Below, in pieces: positions 7,401-12,771 of a stretch of DNA of 12,771 bases. Numbering within the stretch: the stretch's first letter is position 1; each line of letters begins with the position of its first letter. The notes beneath the pieces are model-generated. The model saw nothing but the letters and a program-made list of their open reading frames with translations, was not told the DNA's origin and did no database searches. The DNA comes from VAZQ01 sp035552735 (GTDB taxonomy: Bacteria; Pseudomonadota; Alphaproteobacteria; Rhizobiales; Xanthobacteraceae), in the NCBI GenBank assembly GCA_035552735.1, contig DASZKX010000149.1:1-12771 (forward strand). The letters are read 5' to 3'. A program made the translations under genes and the position numbers.

Positions 7401-8618
7401 TCACGCGATCTGCTCGGCCTCGCGCAGGCTCTCGATCAGCGAGCTGCGCAACAGGAATGCGCGGGCGAGCTTCGGATCCTCGGCGATGCGACGCAATTCC
7501 TCGTTGTTGCGATTGCGGATGGCTGGGTCCTGCTCGGCCAGCAGCCGCTTGTTGCGCATGGTCTGCGCCTGCGTATGCTTGATGGCCACGTGCCGGCGTT
7601 GCCGCTCGTAGCGGTCGAGCTCGCGGTCGTCGGTCTCGTTGCGCATGATGCGCACGAGCTTGTCGGCGAGATTGAACGCATCGTGGACGCCGCTGTTCAT
7701 GCCCATGGCGCCGATCGGGCTGTTCACATGCGCGGAATCGCCCGCCAGGATCGCGCGTCCGGCACGAAACTTCTTCGCCACGCGCTGATGCACCGTGTAG
7801 AGATTGCTGCCGCAGACCTCGTAGTCGCCGGGCTGGCGCAGGAAAGCCTGCAGGCGCGCCTGCAGCACCTCGGGACGCTGGATGGCGTCGGGATCGTCGC
7901 CGGGCTGGGTCGGGAAATGGACGCGCCAGCGATCGGGCGGCCCCTTCCAGTGGAACAGGTTCGACCATTCGACCGGATCGGAAATGTAGTTGCGCTCCGC
8001 GTAGCCATGCCGGCGGAAATCGTAGGCGACCTCGATGTTGAGGGTGCGGTCCGCATAGGTGAATCCCTCGAACTCGATGTCGAGATCCTTGCGCACCAGG
8101 CTGCGTGCCCCCTCCCCGCTGACGATGTAGCGCCCTTCCATCGCCTCCTCATCGCCCGCCGGGTTGACGACCCGGGCGATGACGCGGTCGGCATCCTGCT
8201 CGAACGCGGCGAAAGTGGTCTCCATGCGCACCTCGACGGCCGGGTGCGCCTTGGCCATCTTGAGTGCCTCCTCGACGATCTTGATGCGCTCGCACTGGAG
8301 CACATAGGGAAAGCGCGTGTCCTCCTTGAGATGGGCATGGTCGAACGCGGCGACCAACTCATTCCCGGCACGATCCCAATAATGAAAGACCGGCGCGATG
8401 ATTCCGCGCGGCTCGATCTTTTGATAGAGACCGATCCGGTCGAACATTTCGAGCGTGGCCGGATGATTGGTTCCGGCGCGCGGAATCTGATCGAGAAAGT
8501 TGTCGTCCGCGAGCGACTCGATCAGGCAGGTCCGCACGCCCTCCCGCGCCAGCGCAAGCGCCAGGCAGAGGCCTACCGGACCGGCGCCGATGATGATGAC
8601 GCGATCGGAATCCCGCAC
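7401..8618 (-). CDS. FAD-dependent aromatic-type monooxygenase (MhpA/PHBH fold)
   Basis: Starting at GTG 8616-8618 the product is 405 residues. The dinucleotide-binding fold is at the extreme N-terminus: VIIIGAGPVGLCLALA (GxGxxG at 11-16) with the ribose-binding Glu34. PRAGTNHPATLEMFDRIGL (46-64) is typical of the group. The so-called DG motif appears as SGEGARSLVR (Glu169-Gly170), with Asp replaced by Glu. The second FAD motif is LAGDSAHVNSPIGAMGMNSGVHDAFNLADKL (Gly293-Asp294). The protein should hydroxylate an aromatic or heteroaromatic acid with NAD(P)H and O2. It lacks the C-terminal thioredoxin-like extension of longer MhpA proteins. The frame remains open to 8783, but that extension overlaps the VOC gene in another frame and has no family character. 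GTG 8618 is four bases after the VOC stop and has GAAGG nine bases upstream, which fixes the start and implies coupling. Confidence 0.87.
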   Translation of the reverse strand: MRDSDRVIIIGAGPVGLCLALALAREGVRTCLIESLADDNFLDQIPRAGTNHPATLEMFDRIGLYQKIEPRGIIAPVFHYWDRAGNELVAAFDHAHLKEDTRFPYVLQCERIKIVEEALKMAKAHPAVEVRMETTFAAFEQDADRVIARVVNPAGDEEAMEGRYIVSGEGARSLVRKDLDIEFEGFTYADRTLNIEVAYDFRRHGYAERNYISDPVEWSNLFHWKGPPDRWRVHFPTQPGDDPDAIQRPEVLQARLQAFLRQPGDYEVCGSNLYTVHQRVAKKFRAGRAILAGDSAHVNSPIGAMGMNSGVHDAFNLADKLVRIMRNETDDRELDRYERQRRHVAIKHTQAQTMRNKRLLAEQDPAIRNRNNEELRRIAEDPKLARAFLLRSSLIESLREAEQIA

Positions 8619-8622
8619 CGCC

Positions 8623-9021
8623 TTAGGCCTTCGCGGCGGCATCCTTGGCCACCACGTCCTTGGCGGCGCCGATCCAGCCCGTGTGGGTGAGGTCGAAGAC
8701 GATGCCGAGCGGATCCTTGTACTTGGCCTCATAATAGGAATTGGGCGAGGTCGGACGGCCGGCCAGGTAGGTGCCGCCGGCATCGAACACCTTCTTCTCG
8801 GATTCCGCGAGATCGTCCACCCACATTCCGAAATGATAGAGACCGATCCGCTCCTTGTCGGATTCCTTCTTGAGGAGCGCGACGTTCATCACTCCGTCCG
8901 TCATATAGATGCCGCGGCGGCCGCTCCCGGCGCGCTTCATGTCGAAGGCCTGCTCGAAGAACTGCGCTGCGGTCTCCGGATCGGGAACGATGATCGCGAT
9001 GTGGCGAAGACGTGTGGTCAT
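8623..9021 (-). CDS. VOC-family (glyoxalase/extradiol dioxygenase fold) protein
   Basis: The 132-residue single-module protein begins MTTRLRHIAIIVPDPETAAQFFEQAFDM, the usual first strand-helix unit of the vicinal oxygen chelate fold. It continues with GLYHFGMWVDDL at the start of the second unit and YYEAKYKDPLGIVFDLTHTGW at the end. Likely metal ligands are His7, His63 and Asp110 (or Glu98), by analogy with the family. Members are lyases, isomerases, epimerases or dioxygenases; this short form usually dimerises. It is the first gene of the seven-gene minus-strand operon, with a perfect AGGAG seven bases upstream of ATG 9021, and it is followed four bases later by the monooxygenase start. That pairing suggests it processes, or isomerises, the hydroxylated product. 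A specific reaction cannot be assigned. Confidence 0.88.
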   Translation of the reverse strand: MTTRLRHIAIIVPDPETAAQFFEQAFDMKRAGSGRRGIYMTDGVMNVALLKKESDKERIGLYHFGMWVDDLAESEKKVFDAGGTYLAGRPTSPNSYYEAKYKDPLGIVFDLTHTGWIGAAKDVVAKDAAAKA

Positions 9022-9028
9022 GAGGGGG

Positions 9029-9033
9029 CTCCT
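9029..9033 (-). promoter_or_regulatory. Shine-Dalgarno at the head of the catabolic operon
   Basis: AGGAG on the minus strand seven bases before ATG 9021. It is the strongest ribosome site in the operon, as expected for its first gene. Confidence 0.7.
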
Positions 9034-9037
9034 GCTG

Positions 9038-9066
9038 AAGGTCTTTTCTCGGCGTCGAACGACCTT
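9038..9066. promoter_or_regulatory. Candidate operator: inverted repeat AAGGTC-N17-GACCTT
   Basis: AAGGTC (9038-9043) and GACCTT (9061-9066) form an inverted repeat just upstream of the VOC ribosome site, in the 233-nt divergent region between the operon and the EamA transporter. The position suits a repressor or activator of the operon. Six-base arms can arise by chance, no regulator gene is in the window, and no convincing -35/-10 pair could be fixed around it. Confidence 0.25.
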
Positions 9067-9254
9067 AACAGCCTGCCCCGGAGGTTCAAGCCGCGGCCTA
9101 TGCAGACATTCCTAGAGGTGCCCGTCGCGCTGACCCGCAAGCAGCGGGAGTCTCAAAATGCTTGGCCGGCATGCAACCAGCGAATGTCGATCCACGGCGC
9201 GCCGTGCAATAAGACCTCAGCGGCGGGACCGATGCCGGCCACCCCCGGGGAGAC

Positions 9255-10169
9255 GTGAACGGCGTGACCGCGGCGACCACCAGCGAGCTTCCCTCACCGC
9301 CGGCATCGAAGCGCCGAGAGCATGTCCCGCTCGGCATCCTCCATATGGTCGGCGCCACCATCGTGTTCTCGGTCTCGAGCGCCTGCTCCAAATGGCTGGT
9401 GGCGAGCTACCCGGTCGGCGAGGTGCTGTTCACCCGCTCCGTGGTCTCCCTCATCACCTGCGCGCTGTTCATCCTGCCCACGACCGGGCTTGCGGTCTTT
9501 CGGACCGACCGCCTGCGGCATCATGCGCTGCGATCGTTTTCGCAATTCGTCTCGCAATCGTGTCTCATCATTGCCTTCAGCCTGATGCCGCTCGCCGGCG
9601 CCATCGCGATCAACTTCTCGGCGCCCCTGTTCGCCACCCTGGTCTCGATCGTGCTGCTCAAGGAGAAGGTCGGGCTGGCGCGCTGGAGCGCGCTGCTGGT
9701 GGGCTTCATCGGGGTGCTGATCGTGACCAATCCGGGAGCCGAGGCCTTTCAGGTCGGGGCGCTGTTCGCGTTGACCAATGCGGTCCTCTACGGGACCGTG
9801 ACGGCGGCCGTACGGGGAATGACGGCGACCGAATCGGCGGCGACCCTCACGCTCTATCAGCTGCTGCTGATCACGGGGTTCTTCGCGCTGGTGGCCCCGT
9901 TCGGCTTCATCATGCCGACCTGGAACCATTGGGGCCTGATCGTCTTCAACGGCGTCGCCAATGCGGTCGGGCAATATTGGTGGACGAAATCGCTCCACCT
10001 CGGCCCCGCTTCGGCGATCGCGCCGTTCTTCTATCTGTCGCTGGTATGGGCGGTCTTGATCGGCTTCCTGGTGTGGGGCGACGTGCCGACAATCGGCCTC
10101 TTGATCGGCTCGGCCATTGTGGTGGCCTCGGGACTTTTCCTGCTCTGGCGCGAGGCGCGGCGGGTATAG
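9255..10169 (+). CDS. EamA/DMT-superfamily transporter
   Basis: The 304-residue protein is very hydrophobic, with about ten predicted membrane helices arranged as two five-helix EamA repeats (roughly 25-160 and 165-298). Family signatures include the first helix segment GATIVFSVSSACSKWLVAS (about 33-51), RSFSQFVSQSCLIIAFSLMPLAGAIAINFSAPLF in repeat 1 with LLKEKVG at 134-140, and the matching YWWTKSLHLGPASAIAPFFYLSLVWAVLIGFLVWGD in repeat 2 (about 241-276). The C-terminus is basic (REARRV). Members export or take up metabolites such as amino acids and purines. The start is uncertain. GTG 9255 has GGGGAG only two bases upstream, whereas GTG 9264 has it eleven bases upstream; both add only a polar leader. 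It diverges from the catabolic operon and could export or import a pathway compound, but this is only suggested by position. Confidence 0.87.
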   Translation: MNGVTAATTSELPSPPASKRREHVPLGILHMVGATIVFSVSSACSKWLVASYPVGEVLFTRSVVSLITCALFILPTTGLAVFRTDRLRHHALRSFSQFVSQSCLIIAFSLMPLAGAIAINFSAPLFATLVSIVLLKEKVGLARWSALLVGFIGVLIVTNPGAEAFQVGALFALTNAVLYGTVTAAVRGMTATESAATLTLYQLLLITGFFALVAPFGFIMPTWNHWGLIVFNGVANAVGQYWWTKSLHLGPASAIAPFFYLSLVWAVLIGFLVWGDVPTIGLLIGSAIVVASGLFLLWREARRV

Positions 10170-10208
10170 GCGAACCGGTATGGGCACCCGAACGAAAGAT
10201 CACGGAGC

Positions 10209-10234
10209 ATGGATCCCTGCTTTCGTAGGGACGA
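10209..10234. repeat. REP-like hairpin sequence between convergent genes
   Basis: A stretch beginning ATGGATCCCTGC and ending GTAGGGACGA contains a hairpin: TCCCTGC (10214-10220) pairs with GTAGGGA (10225-10231) through one G-T pair, around a TTTC loop. It resembles the dispersed ATGGATTCCCGC...GCGGGAATGA class of repeats common in proteobacteria (from memory, not searched). It lies in the 89-nt gap between the 3' ends of the EamA and isochorismatase genes. There is no T-run, so it is a poor classical terminator. Confidence 0.45.
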
Positions 10235-10258
10235 CCTCACGAGAGGCAACTCTAACGC

Positions 10259-10954
10259 TCACGCCACCTTGCGCTCGCGGGCCAGCCCCTCGAGATGGCC
10301 CAGCACCTCCTCGATATGCATGACGTCCGCATATTTGTGATGCAGGTCGAACAGGTTGATCTTGTGGTTGATCATCGCGCGGTCGTAGGTGCATTCCTCC
10401 ACCACGGTGTTATGGAAGCCGTAGGAATAGGCATCGACCGTGGAGGCGCGCACGCAGCCGGAGGTGCTTTCGCCGCAGATGATCAGGCTGTTGATGCGCA
10501 TCTGCTGCAGATGGGCGATGAGCGGCGTGCCGAAGAAGCATGAGGCGCGCTCCTTGTAGATCACCAGCTCGCCCGGCTTGGGGGCGAGCTCGGCCTTGAT
10601 ATCGTAGACGTTGTCCAGCTTGCCGGCCATATTGCGGTAGGTCGATTGGACCCCGCCAGTGTCCACATGCCGGGTGGTGTAGATAACCGGCACGCCGGCG
10701 CGGCGCGCAGCCGCGAACAGATTTTGGGTCGGCGCCATCGCCCGCCAGGCGTTCTCCCCACAGGAGCCCGAGAACTCGCGGTCGACCTCCTTCACGGGTC
10801 GATCGCCGCCCAGATAGGCCTTGTTGTAGAGATCGATCGCCAGCACGGCCGGATTGTCGCCCACATAGGTCTTGCGGCGGTAAGCCTGATAGATCTGCAG
10901 CGTGTCCGGATCGATGACGTCCTTCCAGCAGTGATCTTCGAAATCGCGTGACAT
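10259..10954 (-). CDS. Isochorismatase-family cysteine amidohydrolase
   Basis: With ATG 10952-10954 the product is 231 residues. The start is set by AGGAG (10961-10965) six bases upstream; the frame is open to 11044, but that part has no family character. The catalytic triad of cysteine hydrolases of this family is visible: Asp41 in AVLAIDLYN, Lys134 in LVIYKERASCFFGT, and Cys167 in CGESTSGCVRASTVDAYSYG. The segment with CGENAWRAMAPTQNLFAAARRAGVPVIYTTRHV and the spacing of the triad resemble N-carbamoylsarcosine amidohydrolase and maleamate amidohydrolase more than true isochorismatases. The likely role is hydrolysis of a C-N bond in a small amide with release of ammonia. The gene is alone on its strand, convergent to the transporter and divergent from a Bug-family gene. 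It probably belongs to the same catabolic region functionally, but the exact substrate is unknown. Confidence 0.88.
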   Translation of the reverse strand: MSRDFEDHCWKDVIDPDTLQIYQAYRRKTYVGDNPAVLAIDLYNKAYLGGDRPVKEVDREFSGSCGENAWRAMAPTQNLFAAARRAGVPVIYTTRHVDTGGVQSTYRNMAGKLDNVYDIKAELAPKPGELVIYKERASCFFGTPLIAHLQQMRINSLIICGESTSGCVRASTVDAYSYGFHNTVVEECTYDRAMINHKINLFDLHHKYADVMHIEEVLGHLEGLARERKVA

Positions 10955-10960
10955 GCAGGG

Positions 10961-10965
10961 CTCCT
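10961..10965 (-). promoter_or_regulatory. Shine-Dalgarno of the isochorismatase-family gene
   Basis: AGGAG on the minus strand six bases before ATG 10954. It decides this start over the longer open frame that reaches 11044. Confidence 0.7.
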
Positions 10966-11014
10966 GGGTGATCTGGTGGCTGCGACAAGAAAGCTCGCGG
11001 AAATCTAGTCTCAC

Positions 11015-11044
11015 TTTATACGCGTTCACAATCCGATTTCGCAA
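11015..11044 (-). promoter_or_regulatory. Candidate sigma-70-type promoter for the isochorismatase-family gene
   Basis: On the minus strand TTGCGA (11044-11039) and TATAAA (11020-11015) are separated by 18 bases, matching four and five of six consensus positions. Transcription would start near 11008, leaving a leader of about 54 nt before ATG 10954. The stretch is noticeably more AT-rich than its surroundings. The rest of the divergent region, towards the gene at 11095, shows no equally good plus-strand promoter. Confidence 0.4.
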
Positions 11045-11082
11045 TTCCGCCGGCGGCTCTATGCTGGCCGGATCGGACGCCT

Positions 11083-11089
11083 GGAGGAG
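11083..11089 (+). promoter_or_regulatory. Shine-Dalgarno of Bug-family copy 3
   Basis: GGAGGAG five bases before ATG 11095; an out-of-frame ATG at 11090 lies between them. This is the strongest ribosome site in the window. Confidence 0.75.
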
Positions 11090-11094
11090 ATGGC

Positions 11095-12171
11095 ATGCGC
11101 AACCGGCATCCCGAGCGAGCGGTGGTGGTCGGGCTCACGCTTTTCGCGCTTGGATTCACGCAAGCAGTTGGGCTCACGCCAGCCCGTGCCGACGGCGTCG
11201 CCGACTTCTATCGCGGCAAGGAGTTGCGGCTGGTCATCGGGGCGTCGGTGGGGGGCGGCTACGATATCTATGCCCGCGCCGTCGCCAAGCATCTGGGCGG
11301 GCACATTCCGGGGAACCCGAGCATCGTGCCGCAGGACATGCCGGCCGGCGGTGGGCTGGCGGCGGCCAATCACATCTACAACGTGGCGAACTCCGACGGC
11401 ACCGTCATCGGGGCCATGCAGAACACGGTTCCATTCGAGCCGTTCTTCAACAACAAGCAGGCGCAATTCGATGCCACCCGGATGAACTGGCTCGGCACGC
11501 CGACCAGCGAAGTCGCCATGTACCTGGTCTGGCATGCTTCGAAAATTCAATCCCTGCAGGACGCGCAGAGCCGGGAGATGATCGCGGGCGGCGCCGGTGC
11601 CGCCTCCACGCCGGTGTTCTACGGGCGGATCTTCAACCAGATCCTTGGCCTGAAGGCGCGCTTCGTCAACGGCTATCCGGGCCAGAACGAGATCCTGCTG
11701 GCGATGGAGAGCGGCGAGGTCGAGGCCATGACGTCGCCGTTCTGGTCGAGCATCAGAACGGCCCGTCCGGACTGGATTCCCCAGCACCTGGTGCGGGTTC
11801 TTTTCCAATACGGACAGAAGCCGCATCCGGATCTGCCCGGCGTGCCATTCGCTCTCGATCTCATCCATAACGAGGCCGACAAGGTCCTGTTGCGGGCCGC
11901 CTCGGCGCCGCTTGTGCTCGGACGGCCGTTCGCGGCGCCGCCGGGAGTGCCCGCTGAGCGCCTCGCCGCGCTACGGGCCGCCATGATGGCCACGTTCCAA
12001 GACCCGGCCTTCCGCGCCGATTGCGAGCAGCAGCGCCTGGATTGCAGCGATCCCAAGAGCGGAGAGGAGATCGCGAGCCTCATCCGGGCGGCTTACGGAA
12101 CGCCCGTGGACATCCGCAAGCGGCTCATCGACATCTATCAGTTGGGCCAGGGCACGGAGGAGAAGAGGTAG
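11095..12171 (+). CDS. Bug/TctC-family extracytoplasmic solute-binding protein (copy 3)
   Basis: The 358-residue protein has an N-terminal signal peptide (basic MRNRHPER, hydrophobic core to about residue 28, probable cleavage after ARA at 30-32). The mature part begins DGVADFYRGKELRLVIGASVGGGYDIYARAVAKHL, followed by HIPGNPSIVPQDMPAGGGLAAANHIYN. This FYxGK...GGGYDxYAR...IPGxP type is shared with the binding protein at 2376-3440 and differs from the classical Bug protein at 6286-7260. It ends with an AAYGTPVDIRKRLIDIYQLG segment that also resembles the end of copy 1 (ELYATPADVLTRAKAV). It should bind a small organic acid in the periplasm. It is transcribed divergently from the amidohydrolase gene, sharing a 140-nt intergenic region, so joint regulation is plausible. 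No TctA/TctB genes follow it; no clear terminator is visible after the stop. Confidence 0.89.
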   Translation: MRNRHPERAVVVGLTLFALGFTQAVGLTPARADGVADFYRGKELRLVIGASVGGGYDIYARAVAKHLGGHIPGNPSIVPQDMPAGGGLAAANHIYNVANSDGTVIGAMQNTVPFEPFFNNKQAQFDATRMNWLGTPTSEVAMYLVWHASKIQSLQDAQSREMIAGGAGAASTPVFYGRIFNQILGLKARFVNGYPGQNEILLAMESGEVEAMTSPFWSSIRTARPDWIPQHLVRVLFQYGQKPHPDLPGVPFALDLIHNEADKVLLRAASAPLVLGRPFAAPPGVPAERLAALRAAMMATFQDPAFRADCEQQRLDCSDPKSGEEIASLIRAAYGTPVDIRKRLIDIYQLGQGTEEKR

Positions 12172-12258
12172 CGGGCGCACGCCTACAAGAATCCATTGCG
12201 TAGCCGCCAAACTGTAAGCTGCACTCGAGATAAATCACTGTTGGGGACGCAGCGAGCT

Positions 12259-12397
12259 TCACTCCTTCTCCCAACCGAGGTCGGATATATCCGACCTCGG
12301 TCATGTTTGGTGGCGAAGCCGGATATATCCGACTTCGGTCATGTTTGGTGGCGAAGTCGGATATATCCGACTTCGCGCGGGAGAAGGTGGGATGAGG
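12259..12397. repeat. REP/MITE-like element 1 with inverted ends
   Basis: The left end TCACTCCTTCTCCC (12259-12272) and right end GGGAGAAGGTGGGATGAGG (12379-12397) carry a perfect 9-bp inverted pair, CCTTCTCCC with GGGAGAAGG. Between them is the palindrome array described separately. No coding capacity for a transposase is present, so if mobile it is non-autonomous. The boundaries are inferred by comparison with element 2. Confidence 0.55.
12274..12376. repeat. Tandem array of three palindromes, exact 38-bp period
   Basis: Palindrome centres fall at 12287.5, 12325.5 and 12363.5. Unit 1 (12274-12301) is a perfect 28-bp palindrome with a GAGGTCGG arm. Unit 2 (12314-12337) has GAAGCCGG and GACTTC arms with one mismatch. 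Unit 3 (12351-12376) is a perfect 26-bp palindrome with a GAAGTCGG arm. All share the centre GGATATATCC. The two spacers GGTCATGTTTGGTGGC are identical. In RNA each unit could fold to a hairpin; as DNA each is a symmetric site. Base changes in unit 1 are compensatory (AGG with CCT instead of AAG with CTT), which suggests selection for, or copying of, the pairing. Confidence 0.85.
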
Positions 12398-12434
12398 CGG
12401 CTCCGGCGGTGCGATATGGAATCATCGTAGCCCC

Positions 12435-12534
12435 CCTCACCCCACCCTCTCCCCACGCAAAATCGCGTTTACCCTATTTTGCCATGAATAGTGCGCAAGT
12501 CGGGCAAGCCCGACTTGCGATGGCGAGGGAGTGA
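12435..12534. repeat. REP/MITE-like element 2, apparently element 1 type in inverse orientation
   Basis: The left end CCTCACCCCACCCTCTCC (12435-12452) is the reverse complement of the right end of element 1 (12380-12397) with two mismatches. The right end GGCGAGGGAGTGA (12522-12534) resembles the reverse complement of element 1's left end. Inside are two hairpins: GCAAAAT (12457-12463) with ATTTTGC (12476-12482), and the perfect CGCAAGTCGGGC (12494-12505) with GCCCGACTTGCG (12508-12519) around AA. The second has the same AAGTCGG/CCGACTT arms as the array but a GC-rich centre. Confidence 0.5.
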
Positions 12535-12584
12535 AACGCCGTGCCACCACACAGGGATAACACGTCGAATACCAAGCGGCTCGT

Positions 12585-12771
12585 TCACAGCCGCAAGGCA
12601 GCTTCGGGCGCCGTGTAGGGGAGCTTCAACGCATCCGCCACCGCCCGGTAGGTGATCTGGCCTTCATGCACGTTGAGCCCTCGCCGCAAGTGGGCATCCT
12701 GGCCGAGCGCGCGGCGATAGCCCTTTTCGGCCAGCGCCAGCACGAACGGCAGCGTCACATTGTTGAGCGCG
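12585..12771 (-). CDS. ald: Alanine dehydrogenase, C-terminal 61 residues (cut by window edge)
   Basis: The minus-strand frame enters from the right edge and ends at TGA 12587-12585. It begins ALNNVTLPFVLALAEKGYRRAL, continues GQDAHLRRGLNVHEGQITYRAV and ends ADALKLPYTAPEAALRL. This matches the conserved tail of L-alanine dehydrogenase (ALNNATLPF...A..G...AL..DPHL..GLNVH.G..T...VA.ALGL.Y...). The enzyme interconverts L-alanine and pyruvate plus ammonium with NAD. The catalytic and NAD-binding parts lie outside the window. It is convergent with Bug copy 3 and separated from it by the repeat elements. The annotation rests on recognised family sequence only, but the match is strong over the full visible length. 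No terminator is evident after the stop. Confidence 0.85.
   Translation of the reverse strand, partial: ALNNVTLPFVLALAEKGYRRALGQDAHLRRGLNVHEGQITYRAVADALKLPYTAPEAALRL

Larger units (their letters stand above)
12172..12584. other. Intergenic stretch holding two repeat elements, no convincing gene
   Basis: This 413-nt stretch lies between the stops of Bug copy 3 and alanine dehydrogenase. An open frame of 112 codons (12196-12534) crosses it, but it lies over the palindromic repeats, has no family character and no ribosome site, so it is not called. About 87 nt on the left and 50 nt on the right hold nothing recognisable; the middle is the two elements listed separately. Confidence 0.7.

Noticed and set aside
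7261..7968. N-terminal extension of the Bug gene at 6286-7260 into the monooxygenase gene
   Set aside because: The extension is Arg/Pro-rich and in a shadow frame; a perfect signal peptide begins at the ATG at 7260.
7227..8690. Open frame of 487 codons on the plus strand opposite the monooxygenase
   Set aside because: It is a shadow of a gene with clear FAD-binding motifs and shows no recognisable domain itself.
12274..12376. CRISPR array
   Set aside because: There are only three units, the 'spacers' are identical to each other, and the repeats are full palindromes; no cas gene is nearby. It is a tandem repeat, not CRISPR.
12196..12534. 112-codon plus-strand frame in the intergenic stretch
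   Set aside because: It crosses the palindromic repeats, so its apparent peptide repeats only reflect DNA repeats. It has no ribosome site and no family similarity.

Overview
The window is GC-rich with dense, tightly packed genes. Its gene content (three Bug/TctC-type periplasmic binding proteins, a small-molecule catabolic gene string, an EamA-type exporter) fits a metabolically versatile alphaproteobacterium of the Hyphomicrobiales, such as a Bradyrhizobium or Xanthobacteraceae relative. That placement is inference from style and gene families; no marker gene is present.

Layout. Positions 1-647 (+) hold the C-terminal part of a beta-propeller protein, closed by a very clear rho-independent terminator (681-717). 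From 9021 down to 765, seven genes run on the minus strand with short or no gaps: a VOC/glyoxalase-fold protein, an FAD-dependent aromatic-type monooxygenase, a Bug-family binding protein, a cytoplasmic gamma-glutamyltransferase-family hydrolase, a two-domain cupin, a second Bug-family protein and a ThDP-dependent decarboxylase/synthase-like enzyme. An EamA/DMT-family transporter (9255-10169, +) diverges from the head of this operon. An isochorismatase-family amidohydrolase (10954-10259, -) is convergent to the transporter and divergent from a third Bug-family protein (11095-12171, +). The right end (12585-12771, -) is the C-terminus of alanine dehydrogenase, cut by the window edge.

How the genes may work together. 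A hydroxylase, a metal-dependent VOC protein, a bicupin that could be a ring-opening dioxygenase or isomerase, a ThDP 2-oxoacid-type enzyme and two amide/peptide-bond hydrolase families (Ntn-type GGT and isochorismatase) look like the parts list of a catabolic pathway for an aromatic or N-containing organic acid. The Bug proteins would capture or sense it. The substrate cannot be read from the sequence, and no matching TctA/TctB membrane components and no transcription factor are encoded in the window.

The non-coding stretch 12172-12584 carries the most unusual DNA. A 38-bp-period tandem array of three palindromes with AAGTCGG-ATATAT-CCGACTT-type cores (12274-12376) sits inside an element with inverted ends (about 12259-12397). 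A second, apparently inverted relative (about 12435-12534) has the same arms around a different centre. These look like non-autonomous REP/MITE-like elements.
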